Of a DNA stretch of 64,000 bases, positions 18,950-31,299 are shown piece after piece. Source of the stretch: Rhynchopus sp. YZ270_cl-10. Taxonomy: Eukaryota; Euglenozoa; Diplonemea; Diplonemida; Diplonemidae. Position 1 is the stretch's first letter. Each line of letters starts with the position of its first letter. Under the pieces are notes generated by a model that saw only the letters and a list, made by a program, of their open reading frames with translations, searched no databases and was not told where the DNA came from. The position numbers and the translations under genes were made by a program. The stretch is from assembly GCA_964035575.1 (NCBI GenBank), contig OZ037842.1, positions 434,001 to 498,000 of the forward strand. Reading direction: 5' to 3'.

Positions 18950-19514
18950 AATTTTTTCCCACCGAAAATGGTGTTTTTGGACTGTTTCGCACCAGATCTT
19001 TCCAAATATTTTTTTTACGGGCACTTTTGTCAAGTAGGTTTCCCCTTAGACCCCCTAGACCCCTCGTGCAAAAAAAAGGGGCGCACTTTTTTTCAAAAAC
19101 CCGCGGGTACCGGGTACAGACTTAGGATATGCCCTGAACGGTACGGGACTTTTCAACTTACCTTCCTTCACCCCCCCTGTAAGGGCAACCGTAGGTGAAG
19201 TAAGGTATAGTATTGAAATCGATGTGGGGGGGGGGAAAGGGTCAATTTTACAAAACCAGATTTTGAGGAAAATTTTAGCCGAAAATGGGCCCCACGTATA
19301 AGCAACCGGGCTCATATTTCTCAAAATTTAAGTGGTCAAAAAATTGTCCAATTTTCGAGATTGACCCCACCACTGCACGGGCGGATCCCAAAAATGCAAA
19401 TAAGGACCCTTTTTAATTTGTTCTCTTGAAATGTGTAATTTCATGTTTTCGCGAAAAAATAACGACTGATCCCACAAGGGTTGAAGGAAGGTGGTTGAAA
19501 ACAACAATAACAAC

Positions 19515-19953
19515 AAGGACAAGTAATTGCTAAGAAAAAAACGGGGTGTGCTGTGGAAAACCCCGCGCGATTTTCGAAACCACCGTAGCATCCTGGCGAT
19601 TTGCTGGAGGTGCTGATGTGCCTGGTGTGATCGATGTGTTGTAGTCTGTGCATTCTGTGCTTCTTCCGCACTCCAACGACGACGACAATGTGGGGAGCCT
19701 GTGGACAAAAACGAGCTGGAACACGCCGAGCCTGCCGAGCCGACGTCCAACAACGCTATCGAGCAGATGGTGCTGGACGGAGAGGACAGCGCCCCTTCTT
19801 GAACGTTTCAGATGCTGGCGTGGATCTGGCAGCGTACGAAGAGCGTTAACATACCTGCAGAAGAGCAGAATGCTGGACGTGCTGTAGATTATTTCTACAG
19901 GATGGAGTTCCACATCACACCCCGTTTTTTTTCCGATAGCAATTACTTGTTTT
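19515..19953. mobile_element. 0.44-kb element with inverted ends and coding-like core
   Basis: ACAAGTAATTGCTAAG at left, inverse GATAGCAATTACTTGT at right, with CGGGGTGTG/CACACCCCG next in. The core is GC-balanced and one frame reads DKNELEHAEPAEPTSNNAI, which looks like protein; frame is not kept throughout. Confidence 0.5.
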
Positions 19954-20430
19954 TTTTTTTTTTTCCTTTTTTCTTTTTTTTTCTTCTCCTTTTTTGGACT
20001 TTCCAGACCGATTGCGGAACGTGGTGGGGTCACACCATATGCAAAAAGCCTATGAGAAAATCCCTAGGGGAAAAAAAAAAATCCTACACAAAAAACCCAT
20101 AGAAAAAAAAAACCCCCCTGTACAAAAAACCCATAGAAATTTTTCTCGGATTCTGAGAATTTCTCAAATCGGGCATCGGAATCACATTGCCCAAACACAC
20201 ATGGTACAGAAGTGTTTTTTTTTTTTTTCTTTAGGTGCGGAAAAATCAAACATTTTTTAGCGATAAACGTTTGTATTATTCTCTTTTGAGAATAATTTTT
20301 AGCAGGTTTTCCCAACAATATTAGAGTGTACCTGACTGCACAGTGCTGCGAGACAAAAAAAAAAAGTTGAAGATGAACCTGAGCCACAATGCTAAGCCAC
20401 CCCACTAGTGGGGAAATAAAAGAGGCTGAA

Positions 20431-20471
20431 AGTGCAACCGCCTCTGCCGGACATGGAGGACGCAGGGCACT
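20431..20471. repeat. Short hairpin, family H3
   Basis: AGTGCAACCGCCTC and GAGGACGCAGGGCACT. Confidence 0.65.
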
Positions 20472-20667
20472 GAAAGAAACGCATACTGGGGGTGGGAGGA
20501 GTGTGTTGATGTCATGTACACCTATTGCCTACAAGAGCAGCGTATACGCTGTTTTTGATTGGCGGGTGCGGGTATGACTTCTTCGGGTAGCAAGCGATAT
20601 GGGGCAAACAGATATCATGAAATCAAAGGGTGACAACGCCTTTCGCAAAAAAAGAAGAAAAAAAAAG

Positions 20668-20692
20668 AAGATAAATGTGTCGTGCACATCTT
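20668..20692. repeat. Short hairpin, family H2
   Basis: AAGATAAATGTGTCGTGCAC then ATCTT. Confidence 0.5.
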
Positions 20693-21673
20693 TACAAAAA
20701 AAAAAAAAAAAATAGAAAATTGCTGACACAGAACAGCACCGACAACACTCTTGGAGGATATGTCCGGTACAAGAAGCACCGGTTATCCACCGACGTCATC
20801 GCGAAGATCTACAGAACGCACAACCACACAACACCTCGGGTCTGACGGCTGCGTACAGACGGATAAAAAGAGGGGAGGGAACGCTACAAGCCTTCTCTAT
20901 CCAGATCTAGGAGGAAGAGGGAGGGGCACCCACACTTCATGAATAAATCATTAAATCACGAAAAGGGCGGCAACTTCCACGGTGCAATAGGCTGGCGCAT
21001 ACCACGGTTCTATCTACACACAAAAGGTGTGAAACTGTCCCTGGTAGAAGGCAGGCCTGGCACTGCGGTCTCGCGACACCCTTTTCGCCTGGTAAATACA
21101 AAGGATCCTCCAAAGGATACTGTACAAAACACCCGATATGGCACCATTTGGCACTTGAACCACCTAAACCTCTCTTTGTAGCATTGACATACCAAATAGA
21201 AGAAAAAGTTGAGGTGAACCTAATATTTATCCTCTGTGCTTGGTCACCTTAATCACCAATCGTTGTCGCGCAGTATGAGTTGCGCGGTATTCCACAAGGG
21301 CAATGTTGGGGGTAAATGTCATTTTTCCAAAACAAAACAAAAAAGGTTGGTAAGATGAGTCTAAACTTCGCTAGAATACCGTCAAAAAACTAAACCAACA
21401 TTTTGCCATTTGATTTGTCCACTCTACTACTGTGTCTTTTGTTTTTTTTCGCTGACCGCAGTACACTGCGTGTAACCAAAAAAGAAACTAGAAATGTCTC
21501 ACATTTTCATCAAAATATTTGAAATACAAAGCCTTCTCCTGACAGATATGTACATTGATTTTGTGACCAATAAACATAAAATTGAACGATGAAAGATGGA
21601 CGAGCCTCACGGGAGCACACATTTTCTTTATATGGGGCACAATACATCAATTTGTAGGAGGAACAACAACGTG

Positions 21674-21749
21674 AAGTTGATAGTGCAAAACGCCTCTGGG
21701 ACGCAGGGCACTTGACACTCCGTGGGTTTATCGAACCCCTCGGAATGTT
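21674..21749. repeat. Double hairpin, family H3 plus GGGTTTATCGAACCC stem
   Basis: AGTGC...GGGCACT followed by ACACTCCG...CGGAATGTT. Near-identical to the unit in intron 1 of gene A. Confidence 0.75.
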
Positions 21750-23119
21750 GCAACAAAAGTGTCCTCGATTCCCTTGATGCGTCCCCTTTTGATTGCCAAG
21801 CAGCGGGAAAGGATGGAGGGAGAGGGGAGGGGCTTGGAAAGCAATGAAGGGACAATGTTGTGAGACGGAGTGTGTACTCAGTTGGCGGGCATTGAGGTAT
21901 GCCAGCCAAAGGTGCACAACGGTGACGCAAATGACTTGACTTGTGGTTTCACCATTATCTTTTTACGACAATGAAACCACAAGCCAAGCCATTTGCTTCA
22001 CCATCGTGTGGGGATGGGGGGAGGTTTATAAGATCCTCCTAAGCCTCTTATCTGGTCCCTCCAACAGAATTATAGAGAGTTGAAAGTGCAAAAAAACACC
22101 TGAGATCACCGATCTTTACACAAAAAAAAATGTAAATACTCAGAGAAGGTAGGTAAGATGGTTATAAGCCTCTTACATAATTTTGCCTGAGATTTGGTGG
22201 GGTTTTGGTGGTGTTTAAATCCCACCAAACTCCACCAATCTCCAAACTCCAATAAAATTTCAGGCAAAATCAGGTGGTCTGACCTTGTTCCACTGACTTA
22301 TTTTTCTTTAATTTTATTTTTCTTTAAATTCTTGGACGAGACGTACAGACCTCAGGGGCACACACTTTTTTCTACAACACAACTTTTTGTGTGATAGTAG
22401 TCCGTGGTACCCCTCGTAAGGGCAAAAAAGGCATAGCTGGGGTGGAGAGGGGGAGAATACACTAGTCTAATTTATTGTATCCGTTATTGGGTGCCGAAAA
22501 AAAAAACTCTTTCTTTCTTGATCCCATCGGATTTTTTTTTCTTTCCGGGGCGCTATCAATAAACAGTCTGTGGAAGGTAGAGTGGAAGTACATAACAAAC
22601 CAAAAACAATTGTAGTTTCGTATTTTTTAATACAAAACAAAAAAATAAAACCCCACGGCACCTTGAACCAAAGGATAGTAGGATAGCTAAACAAAAAAAG
22701 CAAAAAAAAATAATAATAATGAAAACTTGTTTGAATAGTGTAGTTGCTTGCACAGGTGGCAACTGCACTATTCCAAACAAAAAAAAACAAAAAACACACA
22801 ACCAAGGGATGATAATAAGACGAAAGGTGGAGAAAACTGAAGCGCAGACACTTCTGTGTGCGGGCTGTGACGGACGCGGGGTGGTCTCTTTGTGGAACTT
22901 TTTCAGTCCAGACAGAGGAACAGCCTTCGCGCTATTCACGGGGGGAAGTACTCAACATTTAAAATACATTACCCCCCCTTGCTATTTCGTAGCACGTTCG
23001 GTGCTTTTTTTGAGGTAAACTCACGAACACCAGACATTTTTTTTTTTTTTCGTTTTCGGGGGAGAAAAAGAAAGATAAATGTGCCCCTAGGACGCATCTA
23101 ATAGAAAGAGAAAGTTGAA

Positions 23120-23159
23120 AGTGCAAACGCCTCACCGTTCATCGGCGAACGTAGGCACT
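23120..23159. repeat. Short hairpin, family H3
   Basis: Same 40-bp unit as 2665-2704 with two substitutions. Confidence 0.75.
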
Positions 23160-23326
23160 GTTTTATAAAAAGAAAATTGGTAATCTGACCTAAGCGTTCA
23201 CTCGCGAGAGCAAAGGTCCATTTCGATTGTGTTTGGTTAATGCGCCAAAACCGAACCAAACCCCTGTGGGTATGTGATAATGATGATGGACCGCACAGTG
23301 TGGAAGAGGAGAAAGAAGGGGTTTGT

Positions 23327-23358
23327 AAGATGCGTCTGAGCCGTGGCTTAGTCACCTT
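23327..23358. repeat. Short hairpin, family H1
   Basis: AAGATGCGTCTGAGCC and GGCTTAGTCACCTT. Confidence 0.6.
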
Positions 23359-24058
23359 AAGTAACCTCGTTGATAAGAATGTGCCTCTCACACATAATTT
23401 TAAGACAAAGAGAAGAAGAAAAAAAATGAAGTAGACAGCCAACGGCTTCACTATGGAGAAGAAAAACCGCGATTTTACCTCGTCACCTTCACAGTGGATA
23501 TGAAACAAGGTTGGTGGGTTACACCCTGCAAGAGAACAAAACAAGAAAAAAAAACAAGATAATAATACCTGCGTGTACAACTCACAAAATAAAAAAAAAA
23601 GGAGAAAATTTGAGAAGACGAATCTGAGTTTCGCACCTATAAAAAAAAAAGAATGGGGTCTGCGTTTTTGGGGGGTATATTTCTTGTACCATCACCAGCG
23701 ACGATGGCACACACCCACACAAAGAAAAGGCTGTAGATCCGATACGTTCCATGCCTCCCCCCTCGACACACAAACACACAGGTTTGGGGATATTCTAAGA
23801 ATTACCCCCGACTAATTATCAAACACAAACACACAGTAATGGCATATGGTGCCATGTCTGGTATTCTCATAATCTCAGAAGTTCGTACAACTTCGTGCAG
23901 AAGGCACTTTTGCATCAAAGGGAAAAATAGAACGTTTTATTTTTGAACCTAGGCAGAAACATGAATGACACATCTAAGGAGAAACGGTACTGCCATTTTT
24001 GGTTTAGTATTTCTTCGGACAACAAAAAGATATGACCAGTACGGAGCATTTTTCATTA

Positions 24059-24432
24059 CAGTAAGACAACAAACACCGGTGGGGTAAAAATATAGGTGGG
24101 GTAAAAACATCGGAGGGGTAAAAACTAAGGTGGATTTTGGAATTTCAAAATTCTAAGGAGGGTTTTTACCCCTCCGATGTTTTTACCCCAACGGTGTTTT
24201 TACCCTGGGCATGAGAATTTTGATGGCAAGCCCCACCCTTTTCCCCAATATCTCACCTCATTTCCCCATATTTTCCATGTTGACCCAAAGTATCATGCCC
24301 ACTGGTATAAACATCGGTGGGGTAGGAACATAGGTGGGGTAAAAACACCGGAGGGGTAAAAACTAAGGTGGATTTTGGGATTTCAAAACTCTAAGGAGGG
24401 TTTTTACCCCACCGATGTTTGTTGTCATACTG
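24059..24432. mobile_element. Mariner-type MITE, 374 bp, TA target
   Basis: Ends CAGTAAGACAACAAACACCG and its near-inverse, each flanked by TA (24057-24058 and 24433-24434). Interior repeats GGTGGGGTAAAAACA. Same family as 56674-57062. No gene inside. Confidence 0.8.
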
Positions 24433-24441
24433 TATATTACT

Positions 24442-24447
24442 TTTATT
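24442..24447 (-). promoter_or_regulatory. Possible poly(A) signal of gene A
   Basis: AATAAA on the minus strand, about 120 nt past the gene A stop. A six-base match in AT-rich DNA is weak evidence, and the other paralogs show no clear match at this distance. Confidence 0.3.
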
Positions 24448-24566
24448 CGCGACAATCACCTCACTACTCACCTTTGCTTCACTTAGGCCTGCCCTAGGCA
24501 CCAATACCCCGCCTAATTTACCTCTCTCTCTCTAGCAGATTTTATGAAAAAGAAAGACCCTTTTTT

Positions 24567-27500
24567 TCATTTCAACTCAGGGACATCGTTCAGGACCATC
24601 GGCTCCGGCGCTTCACGGGTGCTACGCAGTATATTGAGAAGAGAAGTGATGAGTCCTTGGTCTGGTACAGAGCATCTCCGGAGGTCTTCCTCTGCCTCTT
24701 CCAGCTTTCCTTGGTATATGGACGACATGGCTGTGTTGTAGTAGTTGAAAGGGTCCTTTGCGGCAGCTTGCTCGAGCTGGTACATCCACTCTTCCCCGGA
24801 CTCTTCGGCGCGTAGGGAGACAAGCTCGTGGAGGATGGTTGCTTTGCCGCCTTTGACCGACACTTTGATGATCTTTTTGAGAAGGCACCGCTGCTTCGCC
24901 TCTGACGCAATGTCGCCGTCGCAGACAATAGAAAACCCCCACTTCCGCCCGCAACGCTCAAAGACACGCGCCTGGACCGCAACAGGCCCTATGATGGCGT
25001 ACTTCTTCAGCCCTGTGCACCCGGTGTTCCCGCACATCGCTTTCCCGGAGGAGGCGGCGCAGTTCATGACTACACGGGTGCCCAGTGTGTCGCGTGCGTG
25101 GTACGCCAGCTCCATGCTTTTGCTTCGGTAGTTCGCCGAAGAGATGATAGTGTTGAAAGAGATCGTGATGCGGTCGCCCGACACTTCGTCGACAATGCCG
25201 CGGAGGCCTTTGGCAGCGTTGACGAAGGTTTCGATGTATAGTGAAAGTGTCTCAGAGACCTTGGTGTGGCTTGTGATCTGATGCATGTCAGCAACGTTCG
25301 CAACAAGCATTGCAACGCTCTTCGTCTTCAGGCCGTTCCCGAACACCAACACCGCATGCGAGAGGGACGACCCCGTGAAGCCGCTCTTCTGCGACAGCGC
25401 TGCTCCGCTCTTGATAGAAACTGTCTCCCTCGTGGAGACATGCAAGGTGGTATCGTCCTCCGACATCGTATCGACCAGCACACTCTGTGGAAGGTACTGA
25501 CGGTACTCAACAAGGTTTTTCATCATCTGTTTGAAGGACTTCTCCATGCCATGAACTTCTGCGAGTGAACTCAGTGGTCGAGCAGCGTCAACGTGATCCA
25601 AGTCCATGACAGCAACGTGTGACATGTCCTCCATGAGTTGGATCAGAGGCTTTGTGATGCGGAAGACAAGGTACACCGTCAGCCCAATAGGGATCAGCGC
25701 AGCAACGACAACAACAATGTAGAGAATCATGCGTGCCTTTTCAAGGTCGTCGTCCACTTTGGATTCAGACTTGCGGATGTCCTCCTGTGTTGCTGTGTTC
25801 AGGGCGTCCACCTCACCGAGAAGGTACTCTCTGTCCACCAATGCCACCACGTACCAGTTCAGGCCACGTCCGTTGTTGAACACTTCGACCCTGTTGTGTG
25901 CAGGTGTGCATGCGAAAGTGGTGTGGTGCATACCTCATGTAGAAACCTTCGCCAGCAGGCGTGCGGTTGGTCGGCAGTGTGAAGTAGTGCGGCACGCTCT
26001 GTGTGTAGAAGACTTCTGCGTTCGAGACGTTTGTGCCGTTGACCAGCACAACCTGCTCCAGGTAGCGCACTGTGTTCGACACCAGCTCGTCCGAGCAGTT
26101 CCATGCAGGCATCGGTTCGTTCGAGTGCTCATCGCTGGCTAGGTCGCTCCAACTTTTGCGGAAGGAACTGAAAAAAGTAGATTTGACAGACACAAATATA
26201 AAGGTGAAGTTGATAGTGCAAAACGCCTCTGGGACGCAGGCACTGACACTCCGCGGGTTATCGAACCCCGGAGTGTTGCGCTTGGGTGAGGTTTACAGGG
26301 AAGCTGTAAGCAGGTATACAGTCATTACCCCACCCTGACCGGGAAGGGGGGACAACATGATTTAGAGATTCAAGAAAAGCACGTGTTTTGGCACACAACA
26401 CTGGGCGTCTGCTGAATCCGATGAGCGCCGGGGCGCCGACGGAACGGAGGGAGTGCACACGATCCCTCTTCACACCAGGGAATGGGTGCGGCGTAGTTTC
26501 GCTGTTAAAGCCCGCATGTTAGCCTTGACGATGAGCCTTTGCATGACCCGCCCACGCTCGCGGATAATAGAGGTCTGTTTGGCGAGGAAGACCCTTGTGC
26601 GCAATTCAAAGTCGACCGCGAGCTCGACCATATAAAATCAATTTCATCTACTTTCCATTCCAGAGAAAGCACACAAAGGATGCTCAAAAAATAAAATAAA
26701 GCAAAACATACGTCCCGTGAGAAGTGCCCGTCATGTAGCCGGTCTGCTGCCCTGTCCACATATCGTGCCTCACCATGGAGAAGATGCGCCCAAGCGAACC
26801 AACCCCGAGCTGCAGAGACTGAAGGAATGTTGAGATCTTCCGAAGGTCGTCCCCTGCGTACACGATGCCGAGACGCTCGCCGCTCTGCATGTCTGCGTAG
26901 ACACACTGCGAGAGCACGCCTGCGTAGGGCCCGAGGGAGACGAGAGGGGTGAACATGCCGACGCCAATGGGCTGGTAGTTGAGGAGATCGAGATGGGTAC
27001 TCTTGAGGTTGTAATCTGGCAGGATGCAGGGTGGGTCGAGGGAGGCACCGTCGGACTGCACGCCTGTAACGCCGAGGCCTTCGCATGCGGGGAAGGTTTC
27101 GTAGCTCTGCGGGTAGGCATAAGGGTCGCCTGAGCCGTCGGGAACGATGTCGACCTGCATGGTGCGCACCTCAGCCTTGAGGCCGGAGGGTGTCGTGGCG
27201 TCGTTGGCCGAGCCGTTGTTGACGTTGGCAAAGAAGTGGCGGTACGCACCAGGTGCAGCATTGAACGTTGCGACACTCTCAAAAGTCTGAAACGATTGGA
27301 ATGCAGCTGTGACAATGCCCACCCCCGTCGTGTCGTAGGTGTGCACCATGTGGTACATCTCCTTCCGCCAGCTGTAGATGTAGTCCCAAGAAGTAAGAGT
27401 CGCCCGCGGCTCAGTCATCATCTGCCTGCACATACGCTCAGGGTACTGTTGTGTGTTGATGTAGAACGACTCAAACTGTCTGACAGTGCTCCTCGCCTGC

Positions 27501-27703
27501 TGGTTGAGATAGTCCTCCACAACCTTGATCATCGTGCTCTGCCCCACATCAAACGCAGCCTTCACAGAAGTGTCGCGTGACGTCTGTGTGTCCGACAGTG
27601 CCGTGTCCCCACTCCACACAGCAAGCGATGTGCACAGCGTCGCCACCACAACAATGCACACCACCACCAGACCCACATTCAGCGCACGGATTGAGACAAT
27701 CAT
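24567..27703 (-). CDS. Receptor-type Cache/nucleotide cyclase-like protein, gene A
   Basis: Three exons, 27703-26712, 26167-25934 and 25890-24567, join in frame to 849 residues. Introns are 544 nt (donor GTATGT) and 43 nt (donor GTATGC), both ending CAG. The start is the ATG giving MIVSIRALNVG, shared by the paralogs. Seen: membrane helix about residues 10-32; an outer domain with conserved WDYIYSWRK and GVGIVT and several N-glycosylation sites (Cache-like by layout, not proven); second helix 462-485; a HAMP-like and coiled linker ending EYRQYLPQSVL; cyclase-like domain about 598-735; C-terminal tail with WMYQLE. The cyclase core keeps SGD (Asp about 648) and CGNTGCTGLKKYAIIG, but the first metal Asp position reads VAN (Asn about 607) and the usual GDxVN reads GPVAV. 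Likely a plasma-membrane sensor; cyclase activity is doubtful. Its cyclase domain is the most divergent of the A/B/D/E group. Confidence 0.9.
26208..26277. repeat. Double hairpin inside intron 1 of gene A
   Basis: AGTGCAAAACGCCTCTGGGA then CGCAGGCACT, followed by ACACTCCGCGGGTTATCG then AACCCCGGAGTGT. Absent from the equivalent intron of gene B. Confidence 0.8.
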
Positions 27704-27825
27704 TATAATTTATTTTCTCTTCTTTTTTCTTCCCCCTCCCTTCCCTCCACAAAAATAAGCTTCTTGTGTGTATCTGGTGGTTGGTGGTATTTTTCCCCCT
27801 CCCCTAGTATTTACATTCTTGTCTT

Positions 27826-28321
27826 GGGTCTAATACATGCACCTAAAGGAGTTCGAGAACTTCAAAAACAAATAAATATTAATGCTAGCAAAGAGGTTAG
27901 ATGAGCCTTTGTAGTGCAAACATAAACGATATTTGGACCACTTGAAATATAGTATATTATCTTCGGGCGATCCAAGTATAAACAAACATGTCACCATAGG
28001 AATATGAGACGTTTGTGAATGCTAGAACCAACAACAGAGGTGTTCAGAAGAGCATGTCTCATGTTGGAGGGAGAACGGGGGGTGTAAAGGCCTCCAGTCT
28101 TGGCGGGGAACAGTCCTTCATTGATCCGTTAACGCAAGCTGTATGAGGGAGGTGGAGCAAGATGATGAGCAGTCTTCACGAGGTTGTGTGTTGGTGGTGC
28201 ATGGTGTAATGAGTCCTCTGACGTAGCTTCGGTGCTCACATCACCTTCGCTACACATTTGAAGGTCACGCTTCAGCAATACGGTCATGAGGTCGTGGTGG
28301 CGTGCTTGAGTGGAGCAGTGC
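27826..28321 (-). repeat. 3' flanking unit of gene B
   Basis: About 0.5 kb directly past the stop of gene B is shared with the DNA past D (54185-54677) and E. It contains a hairpin whose arms include CCGAA and TTCGGGCGA around a short AT-rich loop (roughly 27935-27985) and a conserved TTGGCGGGGAACAG block. It travels with the 3' half of the gene, so it is probably 3' UTR or downstream control DNA. Gene A lacks it. Confidence 0.7.
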
Positions 28322-31237
28322 TTAGGCATCCCCTGCAGCAAGGGCCAAATCACCAACGTATGCAAGACGAATAGGAACAGGAGCACTCCCACTGATGCGC
28401 GCCGTTGAAATCATCTTCTTAACCAACTCAAGACCCTCAGCTGTGCACCCTTTCAGAGCCTCCTCAGCCTCGTCCAGCTTGTTGTCATACAGCAGCACCA
28501 CAGCTGAGTTCATCTTCGTGTACGGGTCCTGAGCAGCAGCGCTTTCCAGTTGGTACATCCACTCCTCGTTTTGTCCTGCCTCCCGAGCAGCAACAACCTC
28601 ACTCAGCAAAGTGGTCTTCCTGTTGGCACGTTTCGCCTTCACGAAGCTGCGGATGGTGAAGTGCGAGTCAATCGCCTTCCCCACATCACCATCCGCCAGG
28701 ACACCGACACCCCACTTGCTTCCACAACGCTCGAGGGAACGTACGTCTGTTGCGACAGACCCAATCACGCCGTACTTCTTCAGCCCTGTGCAACCCACAG
28801 TCCCGCACACTGCACTGCCTGAGCCAATGGCCACGTTGACGGAAATTCCAGAATTCATGCGATTCCGCACAGCAAGTGCGTACTCTGCAGCATGCACTTT
28901 GTGTGACGCACAGCCAGTGACTGTGTTGAAGCACACAGTCACCTTGTCACCCGACATGTCGTCCACAATGCCACGTGCCGCCTTCGCTGACTCGAGGAGA
29001 ACCTCCAAGTACGAGCTGAGTGTGCTGACGACCTTGTTCTGTTCAGTGGCGTGGAGGGAATTAATGTTCGACAGAGCAATCGATACGTGCTTCGATTTTA
29101 CAGCAACACTGAACGCGGCAGCTGCTGCCCGCATTGAATGTGAAGTTCCAGAAACAGCACTCTCGCTTAAACTGTGTTTGCTCACGATTCCAGTTGATGT
29201 GTCTTCTTCTGCTTCCGTCTCTTCTGTCGCACTGTCAACAAGCACACTCTGTGGAAGGTACTGACGGTACTCAACAAGGTTTTTCATCATCTGTTTGAAG
29301 GACTGCTCCATTGCACACACCTCTGAGAGTGAACTCAGTGGTCTGGAAGCATCAACACTACTTAAATCCATGACAGCAACGTGTGACATGTCCTCCATGA
29401 GTTGGATCAGAGGCTTTGTGATGCGGAAGACAAGGTACACCGTCAGCCCAATAGGGATCAGCGCAGCAACGACAACAACAATGTAGAGAATCATGCGTGC
29501 CTTTTCAAGGTCGTCGTCCACTTTGGATTCAGACTTGCGGATGTCCTCCTGTGTTGCTGTGTTCAGGGCGTCCACCTCACCGAGAAGGTACTCCCTGTCC
29601 ACCAATGCCACCACGTACCAGTTCAGACCACGTCCGTTGTTAAACACTTCGACCCTGTTGTGTGCAGGTGTGCATGCGAAAGTGGTGTGGTGCATACCTC
29701 ATGTAGAAACCTTCGCCAGCAGGCGTGCGGTTGGTCGGCAGTGTGAAGTAGTGCGGCACGCTCTGTGTGTAGAAGACTTCTGCGTTCGAGACGTTTGTGC
29801 CGTTGACCAGCACAACCTGCTCCAGGTAGCGCACTGTGTTCGACACCAGCTCGTCCGAGCAGTTCCATGCAGGCATCGGTTCGTTCAGGACTTGGTCGTC
29901 GGATGGGTTCTCCCAACGTAAACGGAAGGAACTGAAAAAAAGTGGAGTTGACAGACGAATAGAAACTTAACACTCATCACACAATAAAACCCATGGGAGA
30001 GGTTGTGGTGAAACGCACACACCTCGACTTGTTTGATGAGGAGTGGCTCTGCAGCGCGGTTCATCCCTAGAACCGCAAGTGTGTTCAAAATGTTTTGTTT
30101 CTATTTCCTCCTTCATTTCATGAGGACACAAATGCGAAATCTATTTCATATTCTTTCCATTCAGAGAATAGAAGAAGCAACAGAGAAGAGAAGGCGCACA
30201 AAGGACGTTCAAAAACAATAGTTAAAATAAAGCAAAACATACGTCCCGTGAGAAGTGCCCGTCATGTAGCCGGTCTGCTGCCCTGTCCACATATCGTGCC
30301 TCACCATGGAGAAGATGCGCCCAAGCGAACCAACCCCGAGCTGCAGAGACTGAAGGAATGTTGAGATCTTCCGAAGGTCGTCCCCTGCGTACACGATGCC
30401 GAGACGCTCGCCGCTCTGCATGTCTTCGTAAACACACTGCGAGAGCACGCCTGCGTAGGGCCCGAGGGAGACGAGCGGTGTGAACATGCCGACGCCTATG
30501 GGCTGGTAGTCAAGGAGAGCGAGATGGGTGTGCTTGAGGTTGTAGCCGGGCTTGATGCAGGGTGGGTCGAGGGAGGCACCATCGGACCGCACGCCTGTAG
30601 TGCCGAGGCCTTCGCATGATGCGGGGAAGGTTTCGTAGCTCTGCGGGTAGGCATAAGGGTCGCCTGAGCCGTCGGGAACGATGTCGACCTGCATGGTGCG
30701 CACCTCAGCCTTGAGGCCGGAGGGTGTCGTGGCGTCGTAGGCCGAGCCGTTGTTGACGTTGGCAAAGAAGTGGCGGTACGCACCAGGTGCAGCATTGAAC
30801 GTTGCGACACTCTCATAAGTCTGAAACGTTTGAAACGCAGCTGTGACAATGCCCACCCCCGTCGTGTCGTAGGTGTGCACCATGTGGTACATCTCCTTCC
30901 GCCAGCTGTAGATGTAGTCCCAAGAAGTAAGAGTCGCCCGCGGCTCAGTCATCATCTGCCTGCACATACGCTCAGGGTACTGTTGTGTGTTGATGTAGAA
31001 CGACTCAAACTGTCTGACAGTGGTCCTCGCCTGTTGGTTGAGATAGTCCTCCACAACCTTGATCATCGTGCTCTGCCCCACATCAAACGCAGCCTTCACA
31101 GAAGTGTCGCGTGACGTCTGTGTGTTCGACAGTGCCGTGTCCCCACTCCACACAGCAAGCGATGTGCACAGCGTCGCCACCACAACAATGCACACCACCA
31201 CCAGACCCACATTCAGCGCACGGATTGAGACAATCAT
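28322..31237 (-). CDS. Receptor-type Cache/nucleotide cyclase-like protein, gene B (chimeric)
   Basis: Exons 31237-30243, 29931-29698 and 29654-28322 join to 853 residues. Introns are 311 nt and 43 nt; the 43-nt intron matches the one in gene A. Exons 1 and 2 and the second membrane helix are almost identical to gene A. From the HAMP-like linker onward (MDLSSVDASRPLSSL, CAMEQSFKQ) the protein instead matches genes D and E, including the cyclase-like domain and the tail to the stop codon. The cyclase core has SNIN where a metal Asp is expected, an intact SGDKVTVCF, and IGSVATDVR in place of the Asn-containing motif. The best reading is a recombinant between tandem paralogs. The 618 bp between this stop and the gene A start hold a 3' repeat unit shared with D and E. 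Confidence 0.9.
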
Positions 31238-31299
31238 TATAATTTATTTTCTCTTCTTTTTTCTTCCCCCTCCCTTCCCTCCACAAAAATAAGCCTCTT

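Larger units (their letters stand above)
16864..20214. mobile_element. Possible 3.35-kb element with imperfect inverted ends
   Basis: Left CATGTGTGTATGGGC and AAATTTCTATGGGTTTTTT; right end carries their inverse (GCCCAAACACACATG, AAAAAACCCATAGAAATTT). Other repeats are nested inside. Imperfect, so boundaries are tentative. Confidence 0.45.
20230..24056. other. Background intergenic DNA with hairpins
   Basis: No gene is supported. It holds H1, H2 and H3 hairpins plus a palindrome at 22729-22779 (GAATAGTGTAGTTGC / GCAACTGCACTATTC). Small frames such as 20939-21181 have no support. Confidence 0.5.

Noticed and set aside
20751-21181. Possible small genes (63 and 80 residues)
   Set aside because: No family, no splice partners, composition not clearly coding.
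25934-26193. Separate 126-residue gene in the middle of gene A
   Set aside because: It is exon 2 read through a 43-nt intron; splicing restores the family frame.
26247-26277. tRNA gene suggested by GGGTTATCGAACCC
   Set aside because: The stem is a simple hairpin; no acceptor, D or anticodon arms can be drawn around it.
28611-29264. 217-residue plus-strand frame, and similar ones in D and E
   Set aside because: Antisense shadow of the conserved cyclase-domain exon.
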